Shown: positions 25,249 to 34,937, numbered from the stretch's first letter. The stretch is 64,000 bases of DNA from a candidate division FCPU426 bacterium (GCA_030591525.1 JAUVAV010000010.1:1-64000), one strand, 5' to 3'. A program made the numbers and translations. The notes: generated by a model from the sequence alone, not told the origin.

Positions 25249-25515
25249 CTAGAGGCAGATAATATTCACATGATCCGTTAAAGGATTTTGGGAAGGGAGA
25301 ACCTTTATTTTAATATCTTCCTTAGGAAGATTCAGTTTTTCAACCATGAATTTCCGGATCGTTTCACCTTGCGTCTGACCCAATTCCGGCTCCAGCGCCA
25401 GCAGGCAACGGCCCTTGAGGTATAAGGCCTCCGGAGTATGCAGTTGAGCCAGGCGCTCCAAAGCCTGGGCATGTTTTTGATTAAAAATATCAATCCGCGC
25501 CAAACCGGTCAACAC
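25249..25515 (-). CDS. Short hypothetical protein after the HAMP gene
   Basis: An 88-residue reading frame (from GTG) that is open further upstream, overlapping the end of the HAMP-domain gene in another frame, so the true start is unclear. The end, GETIRKFMVEKLNLPKEDIKIKVLPSQNPLTD, faintly resembles the last third of an OmpA-like peptidoglycan-binding domain, but the NxxLSxxRA core is missing. Possibly a decayed or frameshifted gene end. Function unknown. Confidence 0.35.
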   Translation of the reverse strand: MLTGLARIDIFNQKHAQALERLAQLHTPEALYLKGRCLLALEPELGQTQGETIRKFMVEKLNLPKEDIKIKVLPSQNPLTDHVNIICL

Positions 25516-25576
25516 GTTATTGTTTTTCCGGTAGAAAGGATAGCGGGAAAGAAATAATGCTTTTCTACCTCTGGGA

Positions 25577-26143
25577 TCAAAATTCTTCGCCCTTCGGGGC
25601 GGGGGATTTTAATATTTTTCCGATCTTGTTTTTGTCAGGACCGGATAAATTTGCGACGGCTTTTTCAAGATCTTCCCGGCGGCTTTTTAATCCTGCCAGC
25701 ATTCGGTTAAAGGCTTCTTCCACATCATGAAATTCATCGTTTTTACGAATTTTCATAATGACGTTTAGATCCCCCTTTTCGATTTGATGCATCATGCGTT
25801 TTAAATTATAAAGGGGACCGGCAATACGGTGGGAGTAAAAAAGGCTGAAAATCACAATCAGGATACTGCCGAGTAATGCTGAGAATAGCATGGGCAACCA
25901 AAGAATATCCAGAACCCGCGTAAAGACCATGGTGGGACTTAAGGTGTTCGCGAAATAAACTAAATCCTGGGATGAAGGACTGAATATTTCTTTCAACTTC
26001 AGGAAACCGACCGTAATAAAATGCGAAAAGAAAATGCTTGCGATCACGACTGTTCCAAAACGCCAAATAACCCTGTGCTGGAAACTTTTTTCAATCAGAA
26101 ATTGGTGCCGCCGCTGATATTTCTTTTTGGTTTGCTGTTGCAT
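25577..26143 (-). CDS. Membrane protein with a HAMP domain, no output domain
   Basis: A 188-residue protein: basic N-terminus (KKKYQRRHQFLIEKSFQHR), transmembrane segment 1 (IWRFGTVVIASIFFSHFITVGFL), a short extracytoplasmic loop, transmembrane segment 2 (FSALLGSILIVIFSLFYSH) and a HAMP linker (RIAGPLYNLKRMMHQIEKGDLN ... DEFHDVEEAFNRMLAGL), ending in a short coil. There is no kinase, cyclase or methyl-accepting domain. Such stand-alone HAMP proteins are found in several anaerobic lineages; their role is unknown. GAGAGGA precedes the ATG. Confidence 0.75.
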   Translation of the reverse strand: MQQQTKKKYQRRHQFLIEKSFQHRVIWRFGTVVIASIFFSHFITVGFLKLKEIFSPSSQDLVYFANTLSPTMVFTRVLDILWLPMLFSALLGSILIVIFSLFYSHRIAGPLYNLKRMMHQIEKGDLNVIMKIRKNDEFHDVEEAFNRMLAGLKSRREDLEKAVANLSGPDKNKIGKILKSPAPKGEEF

Positions 26144-26168
26144 GACGATTATCCTCTCTTGGTCTTAT

Positions 26169-26828
26169 TTACTCGGCCACCACAAAGGCGCCGTTATACG
26201 CTCTCCGGCCGATCTCAATCTGGTAAATATAAATTCCCTGCTTAATTCGGTTATGGCGGTCCCGGTAGTCCCATTCCGCCAGATATTGATTGCCTATGTT
26301 TGGGACGGAAAGTTCTTTCACCAAATAACTATGCAAGTTGAAAATACGTACCTTGATATATTGCGCCGGTTCTCGCGACTTGAAGAAAATTCTTAAGGTT
26401 TGGAACTGTTGCCCATGAGGCGTTACGACTCTTGTTTCTAAATGAGTTTCAAAGAATAATTTATCTGTAAACCGAGGAGTAAGTGTGATGGTTGATGTGG
26501 GTGTTTGAGTAACCGTTATTGTATTCGTATATATGGGAGATGCCGTAGACGTGGGTGTATTCGTCGGAGTGGCGGTCGAGGTCACTGTGCCGGTAGGTGT
26601 CACCGTATAGGTTAGCGTGGCCGTCGGGGTTATCGTTAATGTTGGAGAAGGCGTTGGCGTCACTGTCACCGTGTATGTTGGTGTACAAGTTATTGTCAGT
26701 ATGCCTGTGGCTGTATTCGTAACCGCTTCTGTGGTGTAAGGAGACGTCTGGTCCGAATATATCACAGCCGCATTACTTATGATGGAGCTGTCCGGGTCCA
26801 TGGAGGATACATCCACATCAAATTTCAA
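26169..26828 (-). pseudogene. 5'-truncated secreted protein: DUF11-like end, TPT linker, sorting domain
   Basis: A 219-residue frame with no signal peptide; it opens inside what looks like the end of a DUF11/conserved-repeat domain (FDVDVSSMDPDSSIISNAAVIYSDQ). Upstream codons stay open only to a TGA near 26863. Then follow a roughly 75-residue linker of TPT/TxTPT repeats and a C-terminal domain ([16 protein letters not shown] ... KQGIYIYQIEIGRRAYNGAFVVAE) very close to the end of the large protein at 50.8-53.9 kb. The front of the gene is missing, so I call it a remnant; a non-classical start cannot be excluded. Confidence 0.6.
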
Positions 26829-26863
26829 AATAAAAGGCCATAATAAATATGAATATACCTTTC

Positions 26864-27160
26864 AAATAAACTTAAAAAAGATCAATTCTAGAAAAATTAT
26901 ACAAATATTTTGCACAATACGTCAATGAAAAAGGGAAGACATACAAAAGAGTGGGCAACTATTAAATATTATAATAATAAAGCCAGCTTATTTCCTCTTG
27001 CTACTGGGCTACCATTAATTGAGTTCTCCCTTTGAACTGCCCAGGATAGTGTTGTCCGGCCCGGTATACCGGGGGAGTAAAGGGCATGAACATTCTCTTG
27101 CGGAGTTATAGCCCGCCTATTTTCAGCTGCGGGAATATTTAATTCAAACTGACTTAATTA
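26864..27160. other. Intergenic stretch, nothing recognised
   Basis: About 300 AT-rich bases between the truncated minus-strand gene and the promoter of the next barrel gene. No frame, RNA or repeat with support was seen, apart from a short GGCCCGGTATACCGGG palindrome near 27058. Confidence 0.6.
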
Positions 27161-27190
27161 TTGACGCGGCAAATCGACCATTGGTATAAT
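27161..27190 (+). promoter_or_regulatory. Strong sigma-70 promoter candidate
   Basis: TTGACG, 18 bases, TATAAT (perfect -10), about 95 bases before the ATG of the barrel-protein gene. Confidence 0.65.
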
Positions 27191-27284
27191 TTCCGAGAAC
27201 TCTTCGGAAGGCGGAGGCGGAAGAAGATGCCGCCGCGGAGAAGAAAAAGTCTACTAGTAATAAAAAATCGGTAAGGAGGAATTC

Positions 27285-28604
27285 ATGTATTTCAAAAAAA
27301 TATTTCTATTGGTAGCAATCAGTACCTGGGCGGCTTTCCCTGCCAGTGCCATGGATGCCCGGAAAGAGGTTTTAAGCGGGGTCAGTATAGCGGAGAATGC
27401 GCTGGCCGGCATTGCCCTGGATTCTGCTGACAGTTTTGTCAACCCGGCTTATATCGTGGATTACAACAGCCTTCTCGGTATAGAAGGGACATCTATGGCG
27501 AATGATTTTTATACCGGGTTTGTTTTTATTGAGCTGGCCAAGCTCGGGCTGCCCGGCAGCCTGGGCATTCAAGTGGCGCGTAATTTTGGCCTGCTGAAAC
27601 AAGGCACACTGAGCGATACACCCAGGAATATTAATAATTTAAATGCCGAGATTCTCGCTACCTCTCCTACTATGAACGTAAACGCCACTATAGATGGTAA
27701 TTCCCTGACCGATTTAAATGATGTGGAATCTTTTGGTATTATCTATGGCCTGCCGCTGGGGGGTGTTGCGAAAGCCGGCTTGGCGTTTAATTATATTGGC
27801 AACGGCGTGGAAGGCAAGGAAGCCGTAGGCCTTCCACTCTCCGCTGATATCAGCAAATCCCTAGGTGATATGGAGGTCCGGTTGGGCGGTGAATATAAGC
27901 TGGGTGAGACGTTTACCGCTGCCCTGGATTTAGGGATGGGATTGCCGGCCTATGATTTTACCTACACTTCCCCTACCCTGAGCCAGAAAGCATCTTTTAG
28001 CAGCGTGAATTTAGATACCAACCTTCGTCTGGCCTATGCCTTGAACCATAACTTTGATATTATTGGGTTGGCCGGATATGCCAATTTCGGGGGCAAAGTG
28101 GATATTGATCCTGACACCCTGACCGCCGACGATGCCGCCACGCTTACCATGACCCGCAATGATATTTACGTCGCCCTGGGCGGATTATGGCAAGATGAAA
28201 CCGGTTTGGCCGGCCTGGCCCTGGGGTTTGTCAATCAAGCATACCAGGATGAGCAAAAATACGAGACCGCCGGCTTTGATGCCAAAAATAATCCTGCCTC
28301 CCTGTATTTTCCGACACTTCAATTTGTTGTCGAGAAAAACATGGCCACCTGGCTGTGCTTGCGGGCTTCCATGTTTTATGAGACTAAAAAAACCTCCGCG
28401 GATAGGGAAGTGGGCGGAATAAGCTACGACTCCAAATCCAAGGCGGTCTCCACGGTAAACACCGCTTTAGGCACTACCATCAATGTCGATGATTTTATTA
28501 TCGAAGGCGTGATATCCAAACTGCTCTTATTTGACGGCCCGAATGTGATTGGGGGCAGAACCCCGCGCTTAAATACCAGCGTATCGGTGGGCTATAAATT
28601 TTAA
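27285..28604 (+). CDS. Predicted outer-membrane beta-barrel protein
   Basis: A 439-residue exported protein: signal peptide (KKIFLLVAISTWAAFPASA, cleavage near 22) followed by repeated amphipathic strand pairs (AGLAFNYIGNGVEG, MEVRLGGEYKLGETFTAALDLGMGL, YVALGGLWQDETGLAGLALGFVN) and an aromatic C-terminus (RLNTSVSVGYKF) typical of barrel insertion signals. The N-terminal LDSADSFVNPAYI recalls TraF/PorV-like barrels. Ligand or cargo unknown. AAGGAGG precedes the ATG. Confidence 0.7.
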   Translation: MYFKKIFLLVAISTWAAFPASAMDARKEVLSGVSIAENALAGIALDSADSFVNPAYIVDYNSLLGIEGTSMANDFYTGFVFIELAKLGLPGSLGIQVARNFGLLKQGTLSDTPRNINNLNAEILATSPTMNVNATIDGNSLTDLNDVESFGIIYGLPLGGVAKAGLAFNYIGNGVEGKEAVGLPLSADISKSLGDMEVRLGGEYKLGETFTAALDLGMGLPAYDFTYTSPTLSQKASFSSVNLDTNLRLAYALNHNFDIIGLAGYANFGGKVDIDPDTLTADDAATLTMTRNDIYVALGGLWQDETGLAGLALGFVNQAYQDEQKYETAGFDAKNNPASLYFPTLQFVVEKNMATWLCLRASMFYETKKTSADREVGGISYDSKSKAVSTVNTALGTTINVDDFIIEGVISKLLLFDGPNVIGGRTPRLNTSVSVGYKF

Positions 28605-28802
28605 AACCCGTCCTGCCGGGTGACCGTTGGGTTTCTCTTGAGGGGCTGAGTCTCATAATACTTGCAGACTGTTAAGCTGCTGCCGGCTGGAATGCCTGTA
28701 TGCTGCCGAATGGATAGTAAAGTTTGATAATCAAGTCTGGGCGGATGATATCAATCTCTTACACTCTCGAGTTTAAAGCAGCGATAAGCCGGGCGGGGAT
28801 AA

Positions 28803-30209
28803 ATGAAAATGAATATAAAGATAATTATTTTGGTGGTTATAGCAATTCTGGCAAATGCCGGGACCGGTTTCTCGCAGACTTTTAATTGGATTATAGAAAC
28901 TGTGGATTCAGATGGCGGCGGTTCCACCTCCATAAAAATAGATAGCAATGATTATCCTCATATTAGTTACTATGATAACACTAGTTTTAATCTGAAATAC
29001 GCTAAATGGAACGGTTCTAGTTGGAATAAAGAGGTAGTGACTTCTATTGAGGCGTACAGTTATTTTACTTCGCTGGCATTAGATGCTTATGATTACGCAC
29101 ATATAAGCTATCAGTACACTATTAATGCTGATGCCAGAGAGTTAAGATATGCGAAATGGAACGGTGCTTCGTGGAATACGGAGATTGTAGATTCAACCGG
29201 GAACGGGGGTTGGGATTCATCTCTAGTGTTGGATTCCCACGGCTATCCCCATATCAGTTATCTTGTGCATCCGATTAGTGCTTCACAATTGAAATATGCA
29301 CGATGGAATGGCATTTCGTGGAATATAGAAATAGTCGATTCATTCGCTGGAGTTGAAATCAACCATACCACTATAGCTTTGGATTCTAATGACTATCCCC
29401 ATATAAGTTATTGGGACAAAACCAATGGAAACTTGAAATATGCCAGGTGGAATGGATCTTCATGGGATATAGAAGTTGTTGATTCCGCGGGAAATGTGGG
29501 TATTAATCCCTCCCTGGCCCTGGACTCCAACCATTTTCCGCATATTTCCTATGGCGGGAACTATACCAGCGGGAATCTAAAATATGCTAAATGGAACGGT
29601 TCCAGCTGGAATATTGAAGTGGCAGACAGTGCGGACGATGTAGGCCAATACTCCTCTTTAGCATTTGGTTATGATGAATATCCGGGTATAGCCTATAGGG
29701 ACAGGACAAACAGGAATGTGAAATTCGCAATATGGAAGGGGGCTTTTTGGGAAGTGGAGACAGTGGATTCTTCGCCCCAAAATGTTGGACAATGTACATC
29801 TATGGTATTGGGAAACAGCGATTATTCTCCTCACATAAGTTATCTGGAGTCAACTACCGGTAGTTTAAAATATGCTAAAGGAGTATATATTATTCCGCCG
29901 ACGACCCCGACTATGACACCGACACAAACGCCGGATTTGGGATATTCTTTTCAGGTTATCCATGGACTGATCCGGAGCTCCCGCGGAGAGAGCGCTAAAA
30001 TGCTGGTAGAACTTCCTTGCGCCGGCTATGTCTGTCTGCGAATTTACGATATCACGGGGCGAAAAATTGCCACGCTCTTAGACGGTTCTTTATCGGCCGG
30101 GTCCCATGAGATTCTCTGGAACGGAGGGGACGCCGGGTCCGGGACCTACCTGGTATATTTTGAGGCCAAGGACCATCAAGCTCGAGGCAAGCTGGTGCTG
30201 GTCAAGTAG
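28803..30209 (+). CDS. Secreted propeller-like repeat protein with C-terminal sorting domain
   Basis: A 468-residue protein: signal peptide (IKIIILVVIAILANAGTGFSQ), then about seven repeats of roughly 50 residues built on LDSNDYPHISYWD..NLKYARWNGSSW.IEVVDS, the pattern of a beta-propeller, a short TPT linker (PPTTPTMTPTQTP), and a tail with YDITGRKIATLL...GTYLVYFEAK...GKLVLVK. The tail has the shape of T9SS sorting (Por_Secre_tail) or FlgD-Ig-like domains. Predicted to be displayed on the surface or released; ligand unknown. Confidence 0.75.
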   Translation: MKMNIKIIILVVIAILANAGTGFSQTFNWIIETVDSDGGGSTSIKIDSNDYPHISYYDNTSFNLKYAKWNGSSWNKEVVTSIEAYSYFTSLALDAYDYAHISYQYTINADARELRYAKWNGASWNTEIVDSTGNGGWDSSLVLDSHGYPHISYLVHPISASQLKYARWNGISWNIEIVDSFAGVEINHTTIALDSNDYPHISYWDKTNGNLKYARWNGSSWDIEVVDSAGNVGINPSLALDSNHFPHISYGGNYTSGNLKYAKWNGSSWNIEVADSADDVGQYSSLAFGYDEYPGIAYRDRTNRNVKFAIWKGAFWEVETVDSSPQNVGQCTSMVLGNSDYSPHISYLESTTGSLKYAKGVYIIPPTTPTMTPTQTPDLGYSFQVIHGLIRSSRGESAKMLVELPCAGYVCLRIYDITGRKIATLLDGSLSAGSHEILWNGGDAGSGTYLVYFEAKDHQARGKLVLVK

Positions 30210-30467
30210 CCGGGCGGCCCTGGTTTCTGCCTTAGCCTGCCCTGCCCGCCACCATTGCGCATTCGCCGGCTCTTCCACCATAACCATCATCCTGCCCTTT
30301 ATTCTTCCGCCGGATAGGGCAGAGAATATCCGGGTCTTTCCAATTCCTATGGCCGTTCTCCGGGCAGGGGGTTTTTGCGATCATATAATAAAATTTTTAA
30401 TGAATGGAAAAGAACTGGAAAAAGTGATATAATCTTTGTATAAATTAACCAAAGGGGGAATAGAAAA

Positions 30468-31793
30468 ATGAAACAGATGGTTTGTAAAAATCTGATCAAA
30501 ATATCCTGGTTTTTAGGAAGTGTACTACTAATCACTTCTTCTTTGGGATGGAATATACCTTTTTGTGCGGCTGAGGTTGGCAGCAGCTCTTTTAGCTTTC
30601 TGCGCATAGGAGCCGGCGCCAGACCGGTAGGCATGGCTGAAGCATATACGGCTCTGGCGGATGATATAAACTCGATTTACTGGAATCCGGCGGGTCTGGG
30701 TAAAATAAGCCGCCATGAGATCACTGCTTCTTATTTAAGCTATGTCGTAAACATTAATTCCGGTTACCTGGGATACACCCAACCCATGCTGGGCGGTGGT
30801 TTCGGCGTAGGCCTGATTTATTTGGACTATGGCGAGATACCAGTAACTACCGGAGAAAATCCCACCGGCGATGGCGAGGGGACCTACCGGCCTTATGATA
30901 TTGCCGCAATAATTTCCTATGGATGCAGTCTTCATCCGGCACTCAACGTGGGAATAAATCTTAAAGGCGTGTATGAAGATATCCAGGGATACACGGCCAA
31001 CGGCGTGGCCGTGGATTTGGGCGGGATATATGAGTTGACCAGAGCGCGGGACATGAGCGTGGGTCTAACCGTGAAGAATTTAGGGTTTCAGACCAAGGCC
31101 TTTATAGACGAGAAGCATAACCTGCCCCTAACCATTGATCTGGGTTGGGGCTACAAAATGCTTTCCGATACCTTGCGTTGGGGCCTGGATTTTATTTATC
31201 TGCCTATGGATGAAAAGTTTAATGCGAACCTCGGCGGCGAGTATTGCTGGCGGTCAAAAAGTTATGAACTATACGGGCGGCTGGGATACCGGACAGCAGG
31301 CCAGGATTTAAAAACTGATTCCAACGAGGATATCCTAACCGGCTTCTGCCTGGGAATAGGCGTTGCTTTGAAAGATTACCAATTGGATTATGCTTTTGTT
31401 CCCTTTAATAAATTAGGTTATGTGCATCGGGTTTCCTTGGGCATGCAATGGGGCGGGACAACTGCCAGCTACGTCCGGCCTCAAACTACGCGGCGGGTAG
31501 TTTCGGGTGATAGATCCGGCCGGCCCAAAGCAGCGCGGCGGGGAGGTTCGGGCCAAAAGTATTATCAGACCGGACAGAAATTCTATAAGCAAAAAAAATA
31601 CCGGACCGCTATCCGGGAATACAAACAGGCTATAAGCCGCGGATATAAAACCGCCAAAGTCTATGAGATGATGGGTTATTGCCACTACAAACTCGGCCAG
31701 AAATCCGCGGCCCGGCGGGCTTATAAGCAGGCCTTGAAGCTGGAACCCAACAACCAGCGGATTAAAAGGAGTTTGCAGAAGATGGGAAAATAA
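30468..31793 (+). CDS. PorV/PorQ-type outer-membrane protein fused to TPR repeats
   Basis: A 441-residue protein. After the signal peptide, the family opening FSFLRIGAGARPVGMAEAYTALADDINSIYWNPAGLGKISRHE is unmistakable; barrel strands continue to about residue 330 (RVSLGMQWGG). A basic linker (RRVVSGDRSGRPKAARRGG) leads to two C-terminal TPR units (YYQTGQKFYKQKKYRTAIREYKQAI, VYEMMGYCHYKLGQKSAARRAYKQAL). PorV of Bacteroidota shuttles T9SS cargo; the TPR fusion is unusual and might bind cargo or a partner (inference). A terminator follows. Confidence 0.85.
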   Translation: MKQMVCKNLIKISWFLGSVLLITSSLGWNIPFCAAEVGSSSFSFLRIGAGARPVGMAEAYTALADDINSIYWNPAGLGKISRHEITASYLSYVVNINSGYLGYTQPMLGGGFGVGLIYLDYGEIPVTTGENPTGDGEGTYRPYDIAAIISYGCSLHPALNVGINLKGVYEDIQGYTANGVAVDLGGIYELTRARDMSVGLTVKNLGFQTKAFIDEKHNLPLTIDLGWGYKMLSDTLRWGLDFIYLPMDEKFNANLGGEYCWRSKSYELYGRLGYRTAGQDLKTDSNEDILTGFCLGIGVALKDYQLDYAFVPFNKLGYVHRVSLGMQWGGTTASYVRPQTTRRVVSGDRSGRPKAARRGGSGQKYYQTGQKFYKQKKYRTAIREYKQAISRGYKTAKVYEMMGYCHYKLGQKSAARRAYKQALKLEPNNQRIKRSLQKMGK

Positions 31794-31810
31794 GCAGGAG
31801 CAAACAAAAA

Positions 31811-31848
31811 AACCGGGCAGCCGGCTGACGGCATGCCCGGTTTTTTTT
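31811..31848 (+). terminator. Rho-independent terminator
   Basis: Stem AACCGGGCA/TGCCCGGTT with a 14-base loop followed by eight T residues, just after the PorV-TPR gene. Confidence 0.85.
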
Positions 31849-31878
31849 GTTATTGACTAAAGAACGGAAGTAATAAAG

Positions 31879-34476
31879 ATGCCATTTTCCGGAAAACAGC
31901 TGATTGTGAATTTTTCGGCGCTGCTGGGGATTTTGACCATAGCCGGTATGGCAAATAGTGCCGACGTAAAAATTTGGGATCTTAATGCCAAATACGATTA
32001 CAAGCATTATGGATTTACTGATCAATGGAACGACCGCGCCAACTGGACCCAGGTGTCTTATGGAACCGTAGAATATACCTTTAATGGCGATTGCGCCCTG
32101 GAAGGGGAGAATTTCTGGCTCTCTCTGCATTCCAGTCCTTATGATGCGGTTTTTCTTTATGCCAAAGTAGCTGAAGACGGAACTCCCTCGCGTCATAATG
32201 AGCTGTATAGATCATGGGATACGCCCAATGGTTTGCGGAATTACGGCGGGGGCTCGCAATTAGTGAAAATTTTGAAGAATCAGGCCGAAGAGGTCATGGT
32301 CTACAGCGAAGCTATTACGTATGAGCGGGGAGGGTATGTAACCACGGTAACCAATTCCTACCGCGCCCTGAGCGGGAAACAATGGCTGGAGATAAGACCA
32401 ATCAGCCAGGCCTCAGAGCAGGGAATGCACGGCGAGTCCCGCATCCATATATCACCCGGTCAAGGCACGGGGGGCGCAGATTATTTAGTGGATTCCTTAA
32501 AGCATGGCTTGGGCGGAGGGGGCGAGAGGGTTTATCATCCCGATGCGAGCGTCATGCTTATCGATTTTATCATGGACGCGGATATTATCTGGACCATGAA
32601 CTGGAAGAATCCCCGGGCCTTGCGGGCGCGTTCGGACACGGCATTAGGCGGCTGGCCTTCGGGCTGGGATCATATCGGCGACAATTACTCTGAGATAAAC
32701 CGGATTATTACCTCGCCTTTTGTATATTATGATAATGCACCGATAGTCATAGGGATATTATATACCAAGTACTGGCACTACCAGAATATCAATCAAGCCG
32801 TAACCGCCGGAGTCCCTTTTAACGGCACCTGGACCAGAGCGTATGACCGCTTATGGCCGTACGAAACATCGCATCCTGGTGTAGGCAGTGCCTGGACTCC
32901 GGGCTATCCCGGGAAATACCGGATTACGGGATGTGTAAATGGCGCCTATTATCTGAATGAGGTTGACATAGTTACGCCCGGCTCCGCTTTCACCTTTACC
33001 AGTCCGGTAAACGGAACCCTGGAATATTTAATAATATACCTATATGAAGCCAATGCTTCTACTCCCAGCAACGTGGTTACGCCGCTGAGTATATATAATG
33101 AAGCCATTCCCGCGGTAGTCGTTAACGGCAGCATAACCGGCCTGGTTACCAATGAAACCGGCGATCCCCTTTCCGGAGTGAAGATAACCAATGGAGTGGC
33201 AGAGGCTTTGACCTCGGCCGAGGGAATCTACCTTTTATCAGGCATTCCGGCCGGAGTATACGCACTGACAGCATCCGCTTCCGGCTATAACCAGGCTTTT
33301 AAGCCCGCGGATGTGATCGGCAGCAGTACCATTACCGTGAATTTTCAATTAGTCGTAGATGAGAGTCCGCCGCAGCTCATGGGTGTAAAAGCTGTGGATA
33401 TTTCCCAGGATACTTGCACCATCACTTGGGGAACGGATGAGTTGTCCGACAGCCAGGTGGAGTATGGACTTACTGAAAGTTATGGAAAGTCCAGCCTACT
33501 GGACACGCAGCTAACCTTGACGCACAGCCAAGCCCTCACCGAACTGCAGGCCAACACTCTCTATCATTTCCGGGTAAAAAGCAAAGATGCCAACGACAAC
33601 CAAGCTGTGAGCGGGGATTATACCTTTATTACTCTTCCGCCCCTGGATCCGGACAATCCCACTTGGTGGAGTTATTACATAGGCAATGGGGAAGGGGTTT
33701 GGGGCCGGACCTATGCTGAGGCCCATTCCGGAACATTCAGCGCTATGCTTAAAGCTACGGTTTACGGCGGGAGCTCGATAAACATAGGGCTGATAGCCGG
33801 CAAATCGGATGGGTATAGTGGAGAAGAAGCATATTCCATATCGGCGAATACCACTTATAATTATTCTTTTTGGATAAAAGGCGATCTCTCTGAAACGATG
33901 GTATCCGTCCTGGCCTGGAACTCGGAAGAGGGGGCGTCCGGAGACCGCGTCTACATCGGTTTGGGCACCCTAGACCTGCAACCTACCTGGCAGAAGCATG
34001 AGGGGACTTTTACTACGCAGAATAATACCCAGAAGTTTGTCCTGCTTTTCAGAGCCTATGGCAGCTCATCAGAAGTTAACTTGGGAGCCCTATATGTAGA
34101 CGATGTATATGTCGGACTAGCGGGAGGGGAAAATTTGATCCAAAATCCCGGAGCCGAGGATCCTCCTTCCTCTGCGCCGCCGCCCGAACAGCCAACCTCT
34201 CTGTCTTTGTTATTGGATAGAGTCATAGTCGGTCCTAATCCTTTTTGCGCAGATCAGTATGCCTCGCCTAAGATACGCTTTAACCGGCTGCCGGGCCTGT
34301 GCACCATAAGAATCTACACTATGTCAGGGGAATTGCTCCAGACTATCAAGCATCGGGCGGCTGACAATGAGAGCAGTGAGGAATGGGATGTGTCGGGCAT
34401 AGCCGCCGGCGTTTATCTGTATAGCCTTGAGTCGGGCCGGGAAAAAAGACAGGGCAAGGTAAGCATAATCAAATAA
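31879..34476 (+). CDS. Large secreted multidomain protein with carbohydrate-binding-like and sorting domains
   Basis: An 865-residue protein. In order: signal peptide (LLGILTIAGMANSA); an unrecognised domain of about 380 residues rich in Trp/Tyr; a carboxypeptidase-regulatory-like beta sandwich at about 415-490 (GSITGLVTNETGDPLSGVKI ... YALTASASGY); a fibronectin-III-like domain (PPQLMGVKAVDISQDTCTITW); a CBM4/9-like jelly roll at about 620-760 (YSFWIKGDLSETMVSVLAW ... GALYVDDVYV); and a C-terminal sorting domain (LCTIRIYTMSGELLQTIKH ... EEWDVSGIAAGVYLYSLES ... GKVSIIK). The modules point to polysaccharide binding at the cell surface; the enzymatic role, if any, of the N-terminal part is unknown. 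Confidence 0.75.
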   Translation: MPFSGKQLIVNFSALLGILTIAGMANSADVKIWDLNAKYDYKHYGFTDQWNDRANWTQVSYGTVEYTFNGDCALEGENFWLSLHSSPYDAVFLYAKVAEDGTPSRHNELYRSWDTPNGLRNYGGGSQLVKILKNQAEEVMVYSEAITYERGGYVTTVTNSYRALSGKQWLEIRPISQASEQGMHGESRIHISPGQGTGGADYLVDSLKHGLGGGGERVYHPDASVMLIDFIMDADIIWTMNWKNPRALRARSDTALGGWPSGWDHIGDNYSEINRIITSPFVYYDNAPIVIGILYTKYWHYQNINQAVTAGVPFNGTWTRAYDRLWPYETSHPGVGSAWTPGYPGKYRITGCVNGAYYLNEVDIVTPGSAFTFTSPVNGTLEYLIIYLYEANASTPSNVVTPLSIYNEAIPAVVVNGSITGLVTNETGDPLSGVKITNGVAEALTSAEGIYLLSGIPAGVYALTASASGYNQAFKPADVIGSSTITVNFQLVVDESPPQLMGVKAVDISQDTCTITWGTDELSDSQVEYGLTESYGKSSLLDTQLTLTHSQALTELQANTLYHFRVKSKDANDNQAVSGDYTFITLPPLDPDNPTWWSYYIGNGEGVWGRTYAEAHSGTFSAMLKATVYGGSSINIGLIAGKSDGYSGEEAYSISANTTYNYSFWIKGDLSETMVSVLAWNSEEGASGDRVYIGLGTLDLQPTWQKHEGTFTTQNNTQKFVLLFRAYGSSSEVNLGALYVDDVYVGLAGGENLIQNPGAEDPPSSAPPPEQPTSLSLLLDRVIVGPNPFCADQYASPKIRFNRLPGLCTIRIYTMSGELLQTIKHRAADNESSEEWDVSGIAAGVYLYSLESGREKRQGKVSIIK

Positions 34477-34507
34477 AAGCCCGGCGGCCCCCTCGGGCGG
34501 CGCGTCA

Positions 34508-34717
34508 GAGAAAATTATTTTCAGCAATTTGCCCGCAAAGGCAAGTGTGAGGATCTATACTCCGGCCGGCCGATTGGTGAGGAGCATAAACCATCAGGCC
34601 TCGGCTGAGGGCGGGAGCGAGGAATGGGACGTCTCAGGCGCAGCCGGCGGTGTGTATATCTACTGCGTGGAGTCAGGGCAGGGTAAGCAACGGGGAAAGG
34701 TCAGCATTGTAAAATGA
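34508..34717 (+). pseudogene. Orphan C-terminal sorting-domain fragment
   Basis: Seventy codons reading EKIIFSNLPAKASVRIYTPAG ... EEWDVSGAAGGVYIYCVES ... GKVSIVK: a complete sorting-domain tail with no protein in front of it and no proper start. It lies 31 bases after a gene ending in a similar tail, in a different frame. Most likely the remnant of a deleted or recombined surface-protein gene. Confidence 0.75.
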
Positions 34718-34760
34718 ACCGGAAACCGTTATTTCTCCGGAAGGTAAAAAAATGGCCGGC

Positions 34761-34916
34761 CTAGGAGTTTGAGCAATTAGTCATAGACTAATTGCTCAAA
34801 CTCCAGAGCAATTGAGAATTGAACAATAGAGCAACAGAAAAACTCGATTGCGGTCTATTTTCTATTGTTCAATTGCTCAGGAATTAAAAAAACCGACTAA
34901 TTGCTCAAGCTTCTAA
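34761..34916 (+). mobile_element. MITE family A, complete copy
   Basis: A 156-base element bounded by CTAG and CTAA, with terminal inverted repeats GAGTTTGAGCAATTAGTC / GACTAATTGCTCAAGCTTC. A second inner palindrome (ATTAGTCATAGACTAATTGC) lies next to the left end. Interior GCGGTCTATTTTCTATTG is shared with the copies at 6.2 and 45.7 kb. No coding capacity. Confidence 0.85.
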
Positions 34917-34937
34917 TATAATCAGGTGGTGAGGCAA

